Below, in pieces: positions 63,329 to 64,000 of a DNA stretch of 64,000 nucleotides (positions within the stretch are counted from its first letter, which is position 1; each line of letters opens with the position of its first letter). This DNA comes from Theristus sp. LFF4_11 (lineage: Eukaryota; Nematoda; Chromadorea; Monhysterida; Xyalidae). Both the position numbers and the translations under genes were made by a program. The notes beneath the pieces were generated by a model. It did no database searches. It had not been told where the DNA came from and saw nothing but the letters and a program-made list of their open reading frames with translations. The stretch lies in contig JASANC010001978.1 of NCBI GenBank assembly GCA_030248135.1, positions 1 to 64,000 on the forward strand, read 5' to 3'.

Positions 63329-64000
63329 TTTTCAGGCAATCAGCCACTGAAAAAATACATGAAAAGGAATTCGACCAAAATCTGAGTTTCCCGAAAAAAA
63401 GCGATGACAGTGATTGGTTTTGGCGTGCTTTAACGTCTCTCCAGTTGAAAAATTGCCGCGATCTGAAAGAAGGCCAATGCGATTTTTTTGGCGTAAATAA
63501 AAATTCTTATCAGCACGCTGATTGATAACCGACAAACAAGTTGTTGCTTTTGATTTGGGCTTACTAATTTGCTGCTGCTAGCTAATCAGCTTACCAAATT
63601 CAAATACTTTGCAGTTTGACTGTACAAATCTTGAATTTGTTGCATTGTTTGCATTACCATCAAAATCGATGCAGTTATTTTAGGGGCTGGACAAAATAGA
63701 GAATTACGAAACGCGTAAAAACGAAACAGCTGCTTTTTGAAGTGCTTTGCAAAATATTCTCGAAGGGAACAAATGACAATTTTTCTCAATTTACGTATTT
63801 GCTTTTATTAATTGGCTTCTGTTCTGCCGGCAAAATGCCATGCGACGTTTTTCCCGATGCAATTTTTAAAGTCGAACATTTTTGCCATGCTGCCAGCGGC
63901 CTACTTAAGCCTCGTGCTTGGGCTTTGTGACGGTGGCCTCTGTGCGTGCTGAGAGTGTGCGGTTTGACTGCGTATAACAGGGTGCGTGCGTGCAGACGCT
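63329..64000. other. Right-edge region, upstream of receptor gene
   Basis: AT-rich. An acceptor-like TTTTTTCAG lies about 20 nt upstream of the receptor ATG (minus strand), a possible trans-splice or 5' UTR junction. Short frames only; no gene recognised. Confidence 0.35.

Overview
The window is animal nuclear DNA, almost certainly from a nematode. Genes are split into many short exons with GT-AG introns, exons are clearly more GC-rich than their surroundings, and two architectures point to nematodes: a single-pass membrane protein ending in a copine domain (CPNA-1 type) and a secreted DB-module protein. I rebuilt gene models by hand from reading frames, splice sites and intron phase. Where I give exon lists, the phases agree across every junction unless I say otherwise. 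Family calls rest on remembered motifs, not on searches.

Left part (1-17.7 kb). A 5' LTR in minus orientation (1771-2304), with a primer-binding site resembling the 3' end of tRNA-Val, leads into retrotransposon ORFs that run off the left edge. Next on the minus strand is a six-exon CCAR1/LST-3-like gene (2887-9125), with an S1-like domain and a long Gln/Arg-rich region. On the plus strand are a 17-beta-hydroxysteroid dehydrogenase-like SDR gene (12109-14463, central part not found) and a four-exon SH2-only gene (15795-17734). The first intron of the SH2 gene holds a 39-copy 15-bp minisatellite. A poorly known minus-strand gene end lies between these two.

Middle (17.7-36 kb). After about 5.7 kb without recognisable genes comes a complete 12-exon cytoplasmic intermediate filament gene (23423-26945), then a tiny four-exon gene (28665-29328), then about 6.9 kb of mostly non-coding DNA with a foldback element.

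Right part (36-64 kb). A 21-exon gene (36222-52182) encodes a 1,713-residue CPNA-1-like protein: N-terminal membrane anchor, long low-complexity and repeat region, C-terminal copine/vWA domain. It has a candidate alternative membrane-anchor first exon. Its introns hold a nested antisense coiled-coil gene, a tRNA-like sequence and two kinds of foldback element. Downstream lie a DB-module gene, a ZP-C/transmembrane gene with a long tail, and a minus-strand ionotropic-receptor-like gene. One exon of the receptor gene appears to have lost its splice donor to a small TA-flanked transposon.

Functionally, several genes fit tissue attachment and body-wall architecture: the CPNA-1-like muscle attachment protein, an intermediate filament, and a ZP protein typical of cuticle and apical matrix. 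No operon-like spacing is evident. The most unusual content is the repeat region of the CPNA-1-like protein, the SH2 domain lacking its FLVR arginine, the receptor exon truncated by a transposon, and several small foldback families.
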